Shown here one piece after another: positions 24,600 to 33,212 of a DNA stretch of 33,212 nucleotides. The notes under the pieces were generated by a model. It was not told where the DNA came from and did not search any database. It worked only from the letters and a program-made list of their open reading frames with translations. The stretch's first letter is position 1. Each line of letters opens with the position of its first letter. Where the stretch lies: positions 1 to 33,212 of the forward strand of contig DATKYB010000053.1 in assembly GCA_035528715.1 (NCBI GenBank). Reading direction: 5' to 3'. The translations under genes were made by a program, and so were the position numbers. The DNA comes from Nitrospinota bacterium (lineage in GTDB: Bacteria; JADFOP01; DATKYB01).

Positions 24600-26114
24600 C
24601 TATTTTTTCTGCCTGTAAGCAACCTTATTCACGGCATTCAAATAGGCTTTAGTACTGGCCTCTATAACATCTGTACTCGCACCAACACCTGTAACGATCT
24701 CTCCATTAAACTGAACTTTTATAACAACTTCACCTAAAGCATCCTTTCCCCCTGTAACTGCTCTTATATTATAAGAAACAAGTTTTCCAGGTATTTTTGT
24801 TATGCGATCAATCGCCTGATAAGAAGCATCTACTGGTCCATCTCCTATAGCTGCATCTTGGTATATCTCATTATCCTTTTTCAATTTTACAGTAGCCGTA
24901 GGAACAGTCTGGTTGCCCGTGCTTGCCTGGATATAAATCAACTCGAAGGTCTGGGGAAAGGTCGCAATTTCGTCTTGAACGATAGTCTCTAAATCCTCAT
25001 CGAATATCTCTTTTTTCATATCTGCCAGTCTTTTGAAGCGAATAAAGGCTTTTTCTAAATCATCAGGATGCAAATCAAAACCCAATTCCTTTAGTCGATT
25101 AGAAAACGCATGTCTTCCAGAGTGCTTCCCTAACACCAAATTGCTCTTAGTCAATCCGATAGATTCAGGAGTCATTATCTCATAGGTCGTTCTCTCTTTT
25201 AAAACACCATCTTGATGGATTCCTGCTTCATGAGCAAAGGCATTCTGTCCAACAATGGCCTTATTCGGCTGGACAGACACCCCTGTAATATTGGTTAGGA
25301 GCCGGCTGGTCTTATAGATTTCTTCTGTTTTTACTGTGGTATAATGTTTTAAATGGTCTTTTCTTGTCTTGATTGTCATGACAATCTCTTCTAAGGAAGC
25401 ATTTCCAGCTCTCTCGCCAATTCCATTAATTGTACACTCTACCTGTCTTGCCCCATTCTCTATAGCTGCAATGGAATTTGCAACAGCTAATCCTAGGTCA
25501 TTGTGACAGTGGACACTGACTCTCGCTTTACTAATGTTTGGCACCTTATCCATTATACATTTAATTAAGGCACCAAATTCATAGGGAATCGCATATCCTA
25601 CAGTATCTGGAATATTGACAGTACCCGCCCCAGCATCGATAACTGATTCTACTATCTTACACAAAAAATCTAAATCGCTTCTTGCCGCATCCTCAGTAGA
25701 AAACTCGACATCATTAGTTAGGGTCTTGGCATAACCAACAGCTTCAACAGCCTCTTTAAGAACCTCTTCCCTCGTCTTTTTTAATTTGTATTCGAGATGG
25801 ATATCTGATGTGGCTACAAAGGTATGTATCCGAGCTCTTTCAGCATATTGAAGGGCTTCCCATGCTCTGTCGATATCCTTTTTCTTTACTCGACACAAAC
25901 CAGCAATTATGGGACCCTTTACTGTCTTTGAGACCTCCCTTACCGCTTCAAAATCTCCCTCTGAAGCGATAGGAAACCCTGCCTCAATAATATCAACTTT
26001 TAATTTTGCCAGCTGTAAGGCTAGATTAATCTTTTCATCTATATTCATACTAAATCCTGGTGCCTGTTCTCCATCTCTTAAAGTCGTGTCAAAAATATAT
26101 ATCTTGTCACTCAT
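24600..26114 (-). CDS. leuA: 2-isopropylmalate synthase
   Basis: 504 residues, LeuA type I. It condenses 2-oxoisovalerate and acetyl-CoA, the first committed step of leucine synthesis. Catalytic TIM barrel: [16 protein letters not shown] (8-23) with the metal Asp, H202 and H204 in VHCHNDLG, and [13 protein letters not shown]. From about 370 on, the C-terminal leucine-binding regulatory domain includes [13 protein letters not shown] and [17 protein letters not shown] eight bases before ATG 26114 is a perfect ribosome-binding site. An attenuator-like leader precedes it, consistent with regulation by leucine both of the enzyme and of the gene. Confidence 0.96.
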   Translation of the reverse strand: MSDKIYIFDTTLRDGEQAPGFSMNIDEKINLALQLAKLKVDIIEAGFPIASEGDFEAVREVSKTVKGPIIAGLCRVKKKDIDRAWEALQYAERARIHTFVATSDIHLEYKLKKTREEVLKEAVEAVGYAKTLTNDVEFSTEDAARSDLDFLCKIVESVIDAGAGTVNIPDTVGYAIPYEFGALIKCIMDKVPNISKARVSVHCHNDLGLAVANSIAAIENGARQVECTINGIGERAGNASLEEIVMTIKTRKDHLKHYTTVKTEEIYKTSRLLTNITGVSVQPNKAIVGQNAFAHEAGIHQDGVLKERTTYEIMTPESIGLTKSNLVLGKHSGRHAFSNRLKELGFDLHPDDLEKAFIRFKRLADMKKEIFDEDLETIVQDEIATFPQTFELIYIQASTGNQTVPTATVKLKKDNEIYQDAAIGDGPVDASYQAIDRITKIPGKLVSYNIRAVTGGKDALGEVVIKVQFNGEIVTGVGASTDVIEASTKAYLNAVNKVAYRQKK

Positions 26115-26183
26115 ATTATTTCCTCCTGTAATTTATTTTTTTATCCTACAGTAACAAACTGTTTGTTAAATTATTAAGCTTTG

Positions 26184-26237
26184 AAAAAAAAGCCCTCATC
26201 CTAAATCCTGATAGATAATTGATAGGGACGAGAGCCT
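26184..26237 (-). terminator. Leader terminator upstream of leuA
   Basis: The minus strand reads AGGCTCTCGTCC (26237-26226) and GGATGAGGGCTT (26201-26190), twelve pairs including G-U pairs, followed by eight T. It is a strong intrinsic terminator positioned 70 bases before leuA, between pssA and leuA. Confidence 0.85.
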
Positions 26238-26277
26238 ATTTTTTCTTGGTAGCAGTCTACTTCACCGAGTTAAAAAA

Positions 26278-26322
26278 TTAAATATGCCCTCCTTTAGGGG
26301 GCAAATTCAATTGAAGAAGCAT
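26278..26322 (-). CDS. Putative leucine leader peptide (14 aa)
   Basis: ATG 26322 to TAA 26278: MLLQLNLPPKGGHI, with Leu codons CTT, CTT, TTG and TTG at positions 2, 3, 5 and 7, four of the first seven codons. GAG of TGAGAG lies 8 to 10 bases upstream as a weak ribosome-binding site. It is enclosed in alternative RNA structures between pssA and leuA. The function (regulatory peptide whose translation reports charged leucyl-tRNA) is inferred from position and codon content. Confidence 0.6.
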   Translation of the reverse strand: MLLQLNLPPKGGHI

Positions 26323-26373
26323 TTTTACTCTCAGCTACCATCAGCTCTCAGAATATAAGCAATATATTGAATT

Positions 26374-26403
26374 ATTATTCTCTTAAATCAGCCCCTTTGT
26401 AAA
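26374..26403 (-). promoter_or_regulatory. Candidate promoter of the leuA leader
   Basis: TTTACA (26403-26398), 18 bases, AATAAT (26379-26374), starting just after the pssA stop and 52 bases before the leader-peptide ATG. Both boxes are 5/6 matches. It would make leuA-accD-folC-lptD separable from the upstream ilv/pss genes. Confidence 0.5.
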
Positions 26404-26408
26404 TTGTA

Positions 26409-27146
26409 CTAATGATTTCTGGTTTTATCTTTTACTTCAACCATCGACTCAGATTTTCTGGAGGCTAAAACACTCTCCAGAGGACCCGATAAAACATATA
26501 AAAAGAATATGAAAAAGATCATGACCTCAGGGATGGTCACTATAATATAGATAAATAAGATAGTGAATATTAAAATCCCAAATGACCTTCTCTTTCTCAG
26601 CTCAAAATACTTAAAGCTTCTGTATTTTATATTACTTACCATCAAAAATGAAAGAAGATAAACAAACATCGCTATCACTACTGGATTAATCTTGCTAAAC
26701 AAGATAGAATCATAGCTTAGAATCACATAAGATGCGACCACTCCAGCTGAAGCAGGGATAGGAAGGCCAATAAACTTATAACTTTTTTCTTCGGATAGTT
26801 GCACATTAAACCTTGCCAGCCTCAAAGCCCCACAGATTATAAATAAGAATACTGCTAACCATCCAATCCTTCCAAAGGGTCTTAATACCCACAAATAGAG
26901 CAGTAACCCTGGTGCCAAGCCAAAAGAAATAATATCTGCTAAAGAATCATATTCTATACCAAAGTCGCTTGTGGCCTTTGTCATCCTAGCGATTCTTCCA
27001 TCCAAACCGTCAAAAACTATAGCAATCAAAATTGCAACAGCGGATTTATAATAATCAACATTAATTGCAGCAATAATCGCATAAAACCCACAAAATATAT
27101 TTCCAGTTGTAAAGAGGCTTGGTAATATTTTTACCCCGGTTTTCAT
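26409..27146 (-). CDS. pssA: CDP-diacylglycerol-serine O-phosphatidyltransferase
   Basis: 245 residues, membrane protein with six to eight hydrophobic segments. It makes phosphatidylserine from CDP-diacylglycerol and serine. The CDP-alcohol phosphatidyltransferase motif is complete: D46-G-x-D49-G50-R-x-A53-R54, then G63, D67 and D71. It begins 3 bases after psd, whose product decarboxylates phosphatidylserine to phosphatidylethanolamine, so the two form the PE pathway pair. It lies in the common ilv-psd-pssA-leuA arrangement. Confidence 0.94.
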   Translation of the reverse strand: MKTGVKILPSLFTTGNIFCGFYAIIAAINVDYYKSAVAILIAIVFDGLDGRIARMTKATSDFGIEYDSLADIISFGLAPGLLLYLWVLRPFGRIGWLAVFLFIICGALRLARFNVQLSEEKSYKFIGLPIPASAGVVASYVILSYDSILFSKINPVVIAMFVYLLSFLMVSNIKYRSFKYFELRKRRSFGILIFTILFIYIIVTIPEVMIFFIFFLYVLSGPLESVLASRKSESMVEVKDKTRNH

Positions 27147-27149
27147 ATG

Positions 27150-27803
27150 TTAAAACTCCTCTAAATTTAATCTACCAATGATAGTTTCCCCGCCTCTAAC
27201 TCTATCACCTAACCTTACCATAACCTCTGTATCTAAAGGTAACAAAATATCTACACGAGAACCAAATCTTATAAATCCTAATCGCTGGCCTCTATCAAGA
27301 TAGTCTCCTTCTTTGACCCAGCATACGACCCTCCTCGCAATTACCCCTGCTATCTGTCGAACTAAAATAGTCAGATCTCTGTAGCTGATCAAAATAGAGT
27401 TATGTTCGTTTAGAAAAGAAGCCTTTTCTCGAAAGGCAGGGAAAAAACTTCCCTTCGAATATTCCATCTTTTTAACAACCCCTAAATAAGGAGCTCTATT
27501 GATATGGACATTAAATATCGAAAGAAATATACTTATAGATATCATTTCTCTCTTCAAATACATCTCTTCTCTAATCTTTTTTATATCTACAATCTTTCCA
27601 TCTGCCGGGGAGAGGATTGTTCCTTTTCCATCAGGAATTATCCTCCTAGGGTTTCTAAAAAAGAAGAGGACAAAAAGGGCCAAGAAAAAGAGTGTTATTG
27701 AAATGAAAATAAGCCCCAATAGATATAGAAAAATTGATAGGGAAAAAATAATTAGGGCTAAATAAAAACCCTCTTTAATTATGGGAAAATCCCTTTCCTT
27801 CAT
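27150..27803 (-). CDS. psd: Phosphatidylserine decarboxylase proenzyme (short type)
   Basis: 217 residues. Two N-terminal membrane segments (about 12-50) are followed by the PSD domain: ILSPADGKIVDI, SIFLSIFNVHINRAP with the conserved His, and the C-terminal self-processing site FGSRVDILLP. Cleavage between G181 and S182 would yield the pyruvoyl alpha chain; the motif is FGSR rather than the LGST of E. coli, as in the short PSD group found in deltaproteobacteria and Bacteroidetes. It produces phosphatidylethanolamine in the inner membrane. ATG 27803 overlaps the stop of a 9-codon ORF (ATGA). Confidence 0.92.
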   Translation of the reverse strand: MKERDFPIIKEGFYLALIIFSLSIFLYLLGLIFISITLFFLALFVLFFFRNPRRIIPDGKGTILSPADGKIVDIKKIREEMYLKREMISISIFLSIFNVHINRAPYLGVVKKMEYSKGSFFPAFREKASFLNEHNSILISYRDLTILVRQIAGVIARRVVCWVKEGDYLDRGQRLGFIRFGSRVDILLPLDTEVMVRLGDRVRGGETIIGRLNLEEF

Positions 27804-27829
27804 GAGACGCGTTCCTTGATTTTTGCCAT
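27800..27829 (-). other. 9-codon mini-ORF overlapping the psd start
   Basis: ATG 27829 to TGA 27800 encodes MAKIKERVS and its TGA overlaps the psd ATG (ATGA). It contains the AAGGA that serves as psd ribosome-binding site. The first four residues equal the usual start of ketol-acid reductoisomerase (MAKI), the gene often found at this spot, but nine codons are too few to prove a remnant. It may simply couple psd translation, or be chance. Confidence 0.3.
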
Positions 27830-27867
27830 AAAACTATTGTCATCAAAACATAAGATTTAAAATATAA

Positions 27868-28398
27868 CTAAGGAGTATTCAAAACCTTACTCCCTCTGGA
27901 AATCGCTATCTTTCCAGTTTTCACAATCTCTTTTATCCCCATTGGTTTCATTAAATCGATTATTGCCTGAATCTTATCTTCGTCCCCAGTAACCTCTATG
28001 GTATACGTGTCTGAGTTGACATCAACAATGTTTCCGCGAAAAATATCAGTAATCCTTAAAAGCTCTGCCCTCACTGAGGATTTGGCATTCACCTTAATTA
28101 ATACCAACTCCCTATCAACATACTTTTCCTCACTCAGATCAATAACTCTAATAACATCAATCAACTTATTAAGTTGCTTCATTATCTGTTCTATGATATG
28201 TTCATTTCCTTTTGTAACGATAGTCATCCTTGATACTGTAGGATCAAGGGTTTCGGCTACAGAAAGGCTGTCAATATTATATCCTCTACCGCTAAATAGT
28301 CCTGCAATACGTGACAATACACCAAACCTGTTTTCGACTAAAACCCCAATCGTATAACATTTTTCATCAGTATTCTTTTCACGATTCTTATTTTTCAT
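27868..28398 (-). CDS. ilvN: Acetolactate synthase small (regulatory) subunit
   Basis: 176 residues. An N-terminal ACT domain (about 16-95: [20 protein letters not shown] ... GYNIDSLSV) binds valine for feedback control of IlvB, and a C-terminal ACT-like domain (about 96-170: [10 protein letters not shown] ... [14 protein letters not shown]) follows, as in IlvN/IlvH long forms. It begins 14 bases after ilvB. The gene normally expected next, ilvC, is not here. Confidence 0.94.
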   Translation of the reverse strand: MKNKNREKNTDEKCYTIGVLVENRFGVLSRIAGLFSGRGYNIDSLSVAETLDPTVSRMTIVTKGNEHIIEQIMKQLNKLIDVIRVIDLSEEKYVDRELVLIKVNAKSSVRAELLRITDIFRGNIVDVNSDTYTIEVTGDEDKIQAIIDLMKPMGIKEIVKTGKIAISRGSKVLNTP

Positions 28399-28412
28399 CG
28401 ATATTTAATTTC

Positions 28413-30098
28413 CTATGCTAATAACATATCTTTTATAGATTTACCTGATGGGACCATGGGATAGACATTCTCTTCTCTTTCTACAATAAAATCCATCACT
28501 ACCGGTTTAGGAGTAGCAATAGCTTTTTTAAGAATCCTTTTAACATCCTGAGGTTTCTCTGCCCTCAGACCCACAGCCCCAAACGCCTCTGCCAATTTTA
28601 CAAAATCTGGAGCCACTGCAATATCCGAATACGAATAACGCTTATTAAAAAATATCTCCTGCCACTGCCTTACCATTCCTAGATATCCGTTATTTATGAT
28701 AGCAATCTTCACTGGCAGATTATATTCTATTGCTGTAGCTAATTCCTGCATATTCATTTGAAAACTACCATCTCCACTAATACTGAAAACTAAGCTCTTT
28801 GGAAATGCCACCTGCGCACCAAGGGCAGCAGGAAAACCATAACCCATTGTTCCCAAGCCACCTGATGTGAGCCATGTTCTCGGCTTTATAAACTTATAGT
28901 ACTGGGCTATCCACATCTGATGTTGACCCACGTCTGATGCAATAATCGCATTTCCTTTTGTCAGGTCATAAATCTGCTCTATTACATACTGGGGTTTAAT
29001 CTTTGACTTTCCTTGTTTATAAGCAAGAGGAAAGGTTTTTCTCCATTTCTCAATTTGATTCAACCACGGCTGATGATCCTTCTTCCAATTGTTTTCTTCT
29101 TTTTTCACTATGGTAAGCAACTTATTCAAAACATCCTTTGAATCGCCCACGATAGGAATATTAACAGGAACATTTTTACTAATAGAGGTAGGATCGATAT
29201 CAATATGGATCACTACTGCATCTTGAGCAAATTCATCGAGCTTTCCTGTAATTCTATCATCAAACCTTGCACCGATAGCAATAATAAGATCAGCCTCTAC
29301 CATTGCCATATTTGCCCTGTATGTGCCGTGCATCCCTAACATTCCCAAAGAAAGCTTATGATCTTCAGGAAAAGCCCCAAGCCCCATAAGAGTTGTCGTG
29401 ACAGGGGTTTGGGTCAACACAGCCAATTGCTTCAATTCATCAGAGGCCTCAGAAAGAATGACCCCTCCTCCTACATAGATTACTGGTCTCTTCGCCTGAA
29501 CCAAAGCTTTAGAAACCCTCTTGATCTGTCCCATATGACCAGAATAAGTAGGATTATAACTCCTTATCTTTGCTTCTTTAGGATAATCAAACTCTGTCTT
29601 ATCAGTTACAACATCCTTTGGCAGATCGACTAAAACAGGACCTGGTTTCCCTGTGCTGGCTATATAGAAAGCCTCTTTAATTGTTTTTGCCAGTTCATTA
29701 ACATCCTTTACGAGATAACTATGCTTTGTACAGGGCCTTGTTATACCAATAATATCTGCCTCTTGGAAGGCATCATTCCCTATAACAGAGGTAGGAACCT
29801 GCCCTGTAAAGACTACAATCGGTATAGCATCCATGTAGGCAGTGGTAATCCCCGTTACCGTGTTTGTAGCACCCGGACCAGAGGTTACGATACAGACCCC
29901 TGTTTTTCCTGATGCTCTTGCAAATCCATCAGCTGCATGAACAGCGCCCTGTTCGTGGCGGTTAAGTATAAGTTTTATCGGGGAGCCTAACAACACATCA
30001 AAGATATTCAACACAGCTCCACCAGGAATTCCAAAAACAGTCTTCACCCCTTCTTTCAAAAGACTCTCGATAAATATCTCAGCCCCTGTCAATTTCAT
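28413..30098 (-). CDS. ilvB: Acetolactate synthase large (catalytic) subunit
   Basis: 561 residues, full length. A TPP- and FAD-dependent enzyme joining two pyruvates (or pyruvate and 2-oxobutyrate), the first common step of valine/leucine/isoleucine synthesis. [13 protein letters not shown] (22-34), catalytic E49 in [23 protein letters not shown], and TPP/Mg motif GDGSFQMN starting at 442, with [12 protein letters not shown] about 25 residues later. The presence of ilvN just downstream makes it biosynthetic. AAGGAG nine bases before ATG 30098. Confidence 0.96.
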   Translation of the reverse strand: MKLTGAEIFIESLLKEGVKTVFGIPGGAVLNIFDVLLGSPIKLILNRHEQGAVHAADGFARASGKTGVCIVTSGPGATNTVTGITTAYMDAIPIVVFTGQVPTSVIGNDAFQEADIIGITRPCTKHSYLVKDVNELAKTIKEAFYIASTGKPGPVLVDLPKDVVTDKTEFDYPKEAKIRSYNPTYSGHMGQIKRVSKALVQAKRPVIYVGGGVILSEASDELKQLAVLTQTPVTTTLMGLGAFPEDHKLSLGMLGMHGTYRANMAMVEADLIIAIGARFDDRITGKLDEFAQDAVVIHIDIDPTSISKNVPVNIPIVGDSKDVLNKLLTIVKKEENNWKKDHQPWLNQIEKWRKTFPLAYKQGKSKIKPQYVIEQIYDLTKGNAIIASDVGQHQMWIAQYYKFIKPRTWLTSGGLGTMGYGFPAALGAQVAFPKSLVFSISGDGSFQMNMQELATAIEYNLPVKIAIINNGYLGMVRQWQEIFFNKRYSYSDIAVAPDFVKLAEAFGAVGLRAEKPQDVKRILKKAIATPKPVVMDFIVEREENVYPMVPSGKSIKDMLLA

Positions 30099-30121
30099 TT
30101 CTGTATCACTCCTTTACTCTT

Positions 30122-31789
30122 TTAAGGTGAGACCTTTAAAACAGCACCTGTACTCGCGGAGGTTACTAGCTTGGCATATCTCAGGAGATATCCTCTATTT
30201 ATCTTGGGCTTTGGTGGTTTCCAATCTTTCAAGCGCTTCTTCAACTCACTTTCTTCCAACTTAACATCCACTCTCTGATTCTGGATATCTATCGTTATCG
30301 TATCACCATTTTTAACAATAGCTATAGGACCACCAGCCATGGCTTCAGGAGATATATGACCAATACATGGTCCTCTTGTAGCTCCTGAAAAACGCCCATC
30401 TGTCAAGAGGGCAACCGATTCTCCCATGCCTCTTCCCATGATTGCTGCTGTCGGTGATAACATTTCTCTCATGCCAGGACCGCCCTTTGGACCTTCGTAC
30501 CTAATAACCACGACATCTCCTGGGTTTATTTTCCCTCCAAAGATAGCCTTTGACGCCTCTTCTTCAGAATTAAATACCCGTGCAGGACCACTATGTTTAA
30601 ACATCTTCTTTGATACTCCTGAACGTTTTATAACAGCTCCATCAGGTGCAAGATTACCCCAAAGGATTGACAGTCCTCCTCTTTTATCATATGGATCATC
30701 ACAGGTTCTAATAACGTCTCTTCTCAAAACCTTAGATCTCTTTAAGTTTTCTCCAACCGTCTTTCCTGTAACGGTCATGGCCTTTTTACGGATCAAACCC
30801 TTTTTAGACACCTCTTTCATCAAGGCCTGAACCCCACCTGCTTCATACAGATCTTGTAAGTGATGGCTCCCTGCTGGACTAAGTTTAGCGAGCAATGGGG
30901 TTTTTTCACTTATCTTATGAAAAAGGTCCAAATCAAAACTGATACCTGCCTCATCGGCAATAGCAAGAAGATGGAGAATCGTATTTGTTGAGCAACCAAC
31001 AGCCATATCAAAAGCAATGGCATTTCGTATTGCATCCATCGTAACGATATCCCTTGGTTTTATATCCTTTGCAATCAGCTTCATCACCTGCATACCCGCC
31101 TCTTTAGCAAGTCGATACCGAGCAGACATGGGTGCAGGAATTGTCCCATTTCCCGGCAGCCCCATTCCTAGAGCTTCAGTCAAACAATTCATGGAGTTGG
31201 CTGTAAACATTCCAGCACAAGAACCACAAGTAGGACAGGCGCTTTCTTCTAATTCTTCCAACTCTTTCTTGGTCATCTTTTTTGCCTGAACAGCACCAAC
31301 AGCCTCAAAAACAGTAGCAACATCCACATCCCTTTCCTGAAATTTACCGGACAGCATAGGACCGCCGCTAACAACAACAGAAGGAATGTTTATCCTTAAG
31401 GCAGCCATTAACATGCCGGGAACGATCTTATCACAATTCGTTATAAAGACGAGACCATCAAAGGGATGGGCAATAGACATGATTTCTATGGAATCAGCAA
31501 TGACCTCTCTGCTCGGAAGAGAATAGAGCATCCCTAAATGGTTCATGGCAATCCCATCGCAGACTCCGATTGTATCAAACTCAATAGGGGTCCCTCCTTT
31601 TAAACGGATCCCCTCTTTTACTGCTTTTACGAGATTATTCAGATGAATATGACCGGGAATGATTTCAGTAAAAGAGTTAGCTATACCAATAATGGGTTGA
31701 TTTATCTCTTCATCTGTCAAACCCAATGATTTCATTAAGGACCGGTGAGGTGCCCTTGCAACCCCTTTTTTCATCAAATCACTTCGCAT
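30122..31789 (-). CDS. ilvD: Dihydroxy-acid dehydratase
   Basis: 555 residues. Iron-sulfur enzyme dehydrating dihydroxy-isovalerate and -methylvalerate to the 2-oxo acids. C119 in [11 protein letters not shown] and C191 in [15 protein letters not shown] are cluster ligands. [12 protein letters not shown] (about 39-50) has Gly where [2Fe-2S] plant/mycobacterial enzymes have the third cysteine (PCN), resembling the oxygen-labile E. coli type [4Fe-4S] enzyme. [19 protein letters not shown] is another family block. First gene of the ilv operon with a promoter upstream; GAGGGG six bases before ATG 31789. Confidence 0.96.
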   Translation of the reverse strand: MRSDLMKKGVARAPHRSLMKSLGLTDEEINQPIIGIANSFTEIIPGHIHLNNLVKAVKEGIRLKGGTPIEFDTIGVCDGIAMNHLGMLYSLPSREVIADSIEIMSIAHPFDGLVFITNCDKIVPGMLMAALRINIPSVVVSGGPMLSGKFQERDVDVATVFEAVGAVQAKKMTKKELEELEESACPTCGSCAGMFTANSMNCLTEALGMGLPGNGTIPAPMSARYRLAKEAGMQVMKLIAKDIKPRDIVTMDAIRNAIAFDMAVGCSTNTILHLLAIADEAGISFDLDLFHKISEKTPLLAKLSPAGSHHLQDLYEAGGVQALMKEVSKKGLIRKKAMTVTGKTVGENLKRSKVLRRDVIRTCDDPYDKRGGLSILWGNLAPDGAVIKRSGVSKKMFKHSGPARVFNSEEEASKAIFGGKINPGDVVVIRYEGPKGGPGMREMLSPTAAIMGRGMGESVALLTDGRFSGATRGPCIGHISPEAMAGGPIAIVKNGDTITIDIQNQRVDVKLEESELKKRLKDWKPPKPKINRGYLLRYAKLVTSASTGAVLKVSP

Positions 31790-31843
31790 AAATCACCCCT
31801 CTCTTGATTCACTTCTTATAAAACAGTTAATTATAAATATTTA

Positions 31844-31872
31844 AAATTAACATACCTTATTATGATAGTCAA
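31844..31872 (-). promoter_or_regulatory. Sigma-70-type promoter of the ilv operon
   Basis: TTGACT (31872-31867), 17 bases, TAATTT (31849-31844), with TG one base before the -10 box (extended -10). It lies 55 bases before ilvD. I see no leader ORF or terminator between it and ilvD, so this operon does not appear to be attenuated at its head. Confidence 0.6.
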
Positions 31873-31973
31873 CAGAAAAGAAATATAGAGTTTTGATTCT
31901 AAACACCTTAACCTTCTCAAACCATAAGTTTCTCTTACTCTTGATACCTCTCTTTTTAATGGAGATGATAAAA

Positions 31974-32732
31974 TTAAGCTTTTTTAACATGGTTTTTTAA
32001 TGTACCAATACCTTCTATCTTAATCTCGATAACATCTCCACTGTTCATTGGCCCTACTCCATAGGGAGTGCCGGTAGCTATGATATCACCAGGAAGCAAA
32101 GTCATTACCTTAGATATGAAACTGATGAGTTTTTCAACCTTAAAAATAAAATTTTTTGTATTTGAAGATTGTTTCAACTCACCGTTTAAATAGGATTCAA
32201 CAAGGACATTGTTTGGATCGATATCATCAACGATATAAGGACCTACAGGAGAAAAAGTATCAAAGGCCTTTGCCCTTGTCCACTGGATATCCTTTTTTTG
32301 AAGGTCTCTTGCTGTAACATCGTTAAAACAAGTGTATCCCAAAACATGTTTGGAGGCATCATTTTCGTCTATATCTTTGATCTTATCCTTTATTACAATG
32401 GCCAACTCAGCTTCATAATCGACTCTACTCGTCATCGAGGGATAGATAATAGCGTCTTCATGGCCTATGATACCTGTCGTTGGTTTGAAAAAGATTATGG
32501 GTTCATCTGGAAAGGGAAATCCCAGCTCTTCTATATGGTCTTTATATATCAATCCTATTGCTACTATCTTGGTAGGAATACATGGTGGAAGAATTTTGAC
32601 ATCTTCATTTTTATACTCTTTGTCCGTTATGCTATACTCATTAAAAAAATCTCCTTTGATCTCTTTAATGATATCATTTTCAATAATACCGAGCTTTTCC
32701 TTAGCTTCTATTGAAAATCTTACAAATTTCAT
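31974..32732 (-). CDS. Fumarylacetoacetate hydrolase (FAH) superfamily protein
   Basis: 252 residues, a one-domain FAH-fold protein. Visible blocks: AIGLIYKDHIEELG (about 58-71), FFKPTTGIIGHEDAI, VDYEAELAIVI (metal Glu), GYTCFNDVTARDLQ, FDTFSPVGPYIV, and PGDIIATGTPYGVGPMNSGD. These match the YcgM/2-hydroxyhepta-2,4-diene-1,7-dioate isomerase-like group, which hydrolyses or decarboxylates beta-dicarbonyl acids; the true substrate is unknown. No aromatic-degradation genes lie nearby. A perfect TATAAT (32781-32776) about 44 bases upstream may be the -10 box, without a clear -35. Confidence 0.9.
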   Translation of the reverse strand: MKFVRFSIEAKEKLGIIENDIIKEIKGDFFNEYSITDKEYKNEDVKILPPCIPTKIVAIGLIYKDHIEELGFPFPDEPIIFFKPTTGIIGHEDAIIYPSMTSRVDYEAELAIVIKDKIKDIDENDASKHVLGYTCFNDVTARDLQKKDIQWTRAKAFDTFSPVGPYIVDDIDPNNVLVESYLNGELKQSSNTKNFIFKVEKLISFISKVMTLLPGDIIATGTPYGVGPMNSGDVIEIKIEGIGTLKNHVKKA

Positions 32733-32813
32733 CCTTTTCCCCTCTACTATTTTAAAAGATTAAAATAAAAAAGTTATTATACTAAAAATCTTATGAAAAA
32801 GATAGAAGATATT

Positions 32814-32851
32814 AAAAAAACCGCTCTATCTATCCTAAATAGAACGGTTTT
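32814..32851 (-). terminator. Rho-independent terminator after the epimerase gene
   Basis: The minus strand has AAAACCG-TTCTAT / ATAGA-GCGGTTTT as a stem with one mismatch and a 9-base loop, followed by seven T. It lies 19 bases after the stop of the partial epimerase and ends its transcript. The hairpin is symmetrical and may work in both directions. Confidence 0.85.
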
Positions 32852-32869
32852 ATAATGACTATTAAAGGG

Positions 32870-33211
32870 TTATTCCTTTAGCATATTTTCTTTACAATCT
32901 TTTATAGCCTCTTTTAATAATTTCTTTGCTTCATCATTAGGATAGAGAGGAGAAAATCCTAAAAGGTCTCCTAGCTTCTTGTAAGTTAAATTCCACTCAT
33001 CTGCAATGAAAGAACTCCCCTTCCATTCTGATTGTGATACTGTCTCCACACTCCCCAAACCAGCAATCTCAACAATCATCTTGGCTACCTCTTCCCAGGT
33101 TATATAAAAAGAGGATAAGTTAAATGTTTCACCCCATGCCTTCTCGTTCAACAATACCTTCTCCAAACCTAAAAGAAAATCATCAAAATGAAGAAAACTT
33201 CCACCTGCACC
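32870..33211 (-). CDS. NAD-dependent epimerase/dehydratase family protein, C-terminal part (cut by window edge)
   Basis: About 113 residues are visible and the frame is open to the right edge, so the N-terminal NAD-binding domain lies outside. The part seen fits the C-terminal substrate-binding region of extended short-chain dehydrogenase/epimerases: GGSFLHFDDFLLGLEKVLLN (the usual F.HvdDl..a...al block), KAWGETFNLS, then YITWEEVAKMIVEIAG. An internal TTG at 33166 is not the start. It probably acts on a nucleotide sugar. It is separated from the FAH gene by a terminator. Confidence 0.8.
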   Translation of the reverse strand, partial: GAGGSFLHFDDFLLGLEKVLLNEKAWGETFNLSSFYITWEEVAKMIVEIAGLGSVETVSQSEWKGSSFIADEWNLTYKKLGDLLGFSPLYPNDEAKKLLKEAIKDCKENMLKE

Positions 33212-33212
33212 C

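Larger units (their letters stand above)
26184..26351 (-). promoter_or_regulatory. Candidate leucine attenuator (leader RNA)
   Basis: Alternative pairings on the minus strand: the terminator's 5' arm GCTCTC (26235-26230) can instead pair with upstream GAGAGC (26349-26344), and inside that helix GCTACC (26253-26248) pairs with GGTAGC (26339-26334). The two helices are nested and enclose a 14-codon ORF with four Leu codons (26278-26322). Inside that ORF a hairpin TGCCC ... GGGCA (about 26303-26285) can form. This is the layout of a transcription attenuator in which ribosome position on Leu codons selects terminator or antiterminator. No T-box sequence (AGGGTGGNACCGCG) is present. Confidence 0.6.

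Noticed and set aside
26184-26351. T-box riboswitch upstream of leuA, suggested by CTCGTCCCT before a terminator
   Set aside because: The diagnostic T-box AGGGTGGNACC core and a stem I with specifier loop are absent; the Leu-codon ORF and nested pairing explain the region better.

Overview
The window comes from an AT-rich, Gram-negative (diderm, LPS-bearing) bacterium. An LptD gene, RmlA/B sugar-nucleotide genes, type IV pilus minor pilins, a cyclic-di-GMP riboswitch with a sigma-54 promoter, and the ilvD-ilvB-ilvN-psd-pssA-leuA and rpiB-glyA-nrdR gene orders together resemble the deltaproteobacterial / Nitrospirota-like radiation. This placement is an inference from gene content. No rRNA, tRNA, CRISPR array or transposon was found.

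Layout. (1) 1-2740, plus strand: the end of an envelope-sugar operon (PIG-L/LmbE deacetylase cut by the window edge, DegT-type aminotransferase, WecA-type glycosyl-1-phosphate transferase). (2) 3085-4038, plus: a membrane HD-GYP protein. (3) 4061-9504, minus: a minor-pilin operon fimT-pilV-pilW-pilX-pilX-pilX. It is preceded by a c-di-GMP-I (GEMM-I) riboswitch with its own terminator, a sigma-70-like promoter and a good sigma-54 promoter (9519-9752). (4) 10107-10466, plus: a single-domain response regulator. (5) 10558-12423, minus: a second, partial pilW-pilX cassette with its own sigma-70-type promoter and no riboswitch. (6) 12619-14825, minus: rpiB-glyA-nrdR. (7) 15007-20058, minus: a sugar-nucleotide operon (DegT aminotransferase, long RmlA, RmlC-like, RmlB) followed by aroA. 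(8) 20131-31789, minus: ilvD-ilvB-ilvN-psd-pssA, then a leader region and leuA-accD-folC-lptD. (9) 31974-33212: a fumarylacetoacetase-family protein, a rho-independent terminator and the end of an NAD-dependent epimerase gene.

How the parts may work together. The riboswitch sequence predicts a c-di-GMP OFF switch: part of the aptamer can pair with the 5' arm of the downstream terminator. A degenerate HD-GYP gene lies at the other end of the same pilin cluster. The pilin genes are modular: four PilX-like proteins share an N-terminal pilin segment (a 79-bp stretch is identical between two of them), while one has exchanged its whole mature region for an SSN-repeat domain.

The second regulatory system is ahead of leuA. 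A 14-codon ORF with four leucine codons lies inside a long-range pairing that competes with a terminator, which is the architecture of a leucine attenuator. Because accD, folC and lptD follow leuA, that attenuator could also influence fatty-acid, folate and LPS-export genes. ilvC is absent from the place between ilvN and psd where related genomes often carry it.
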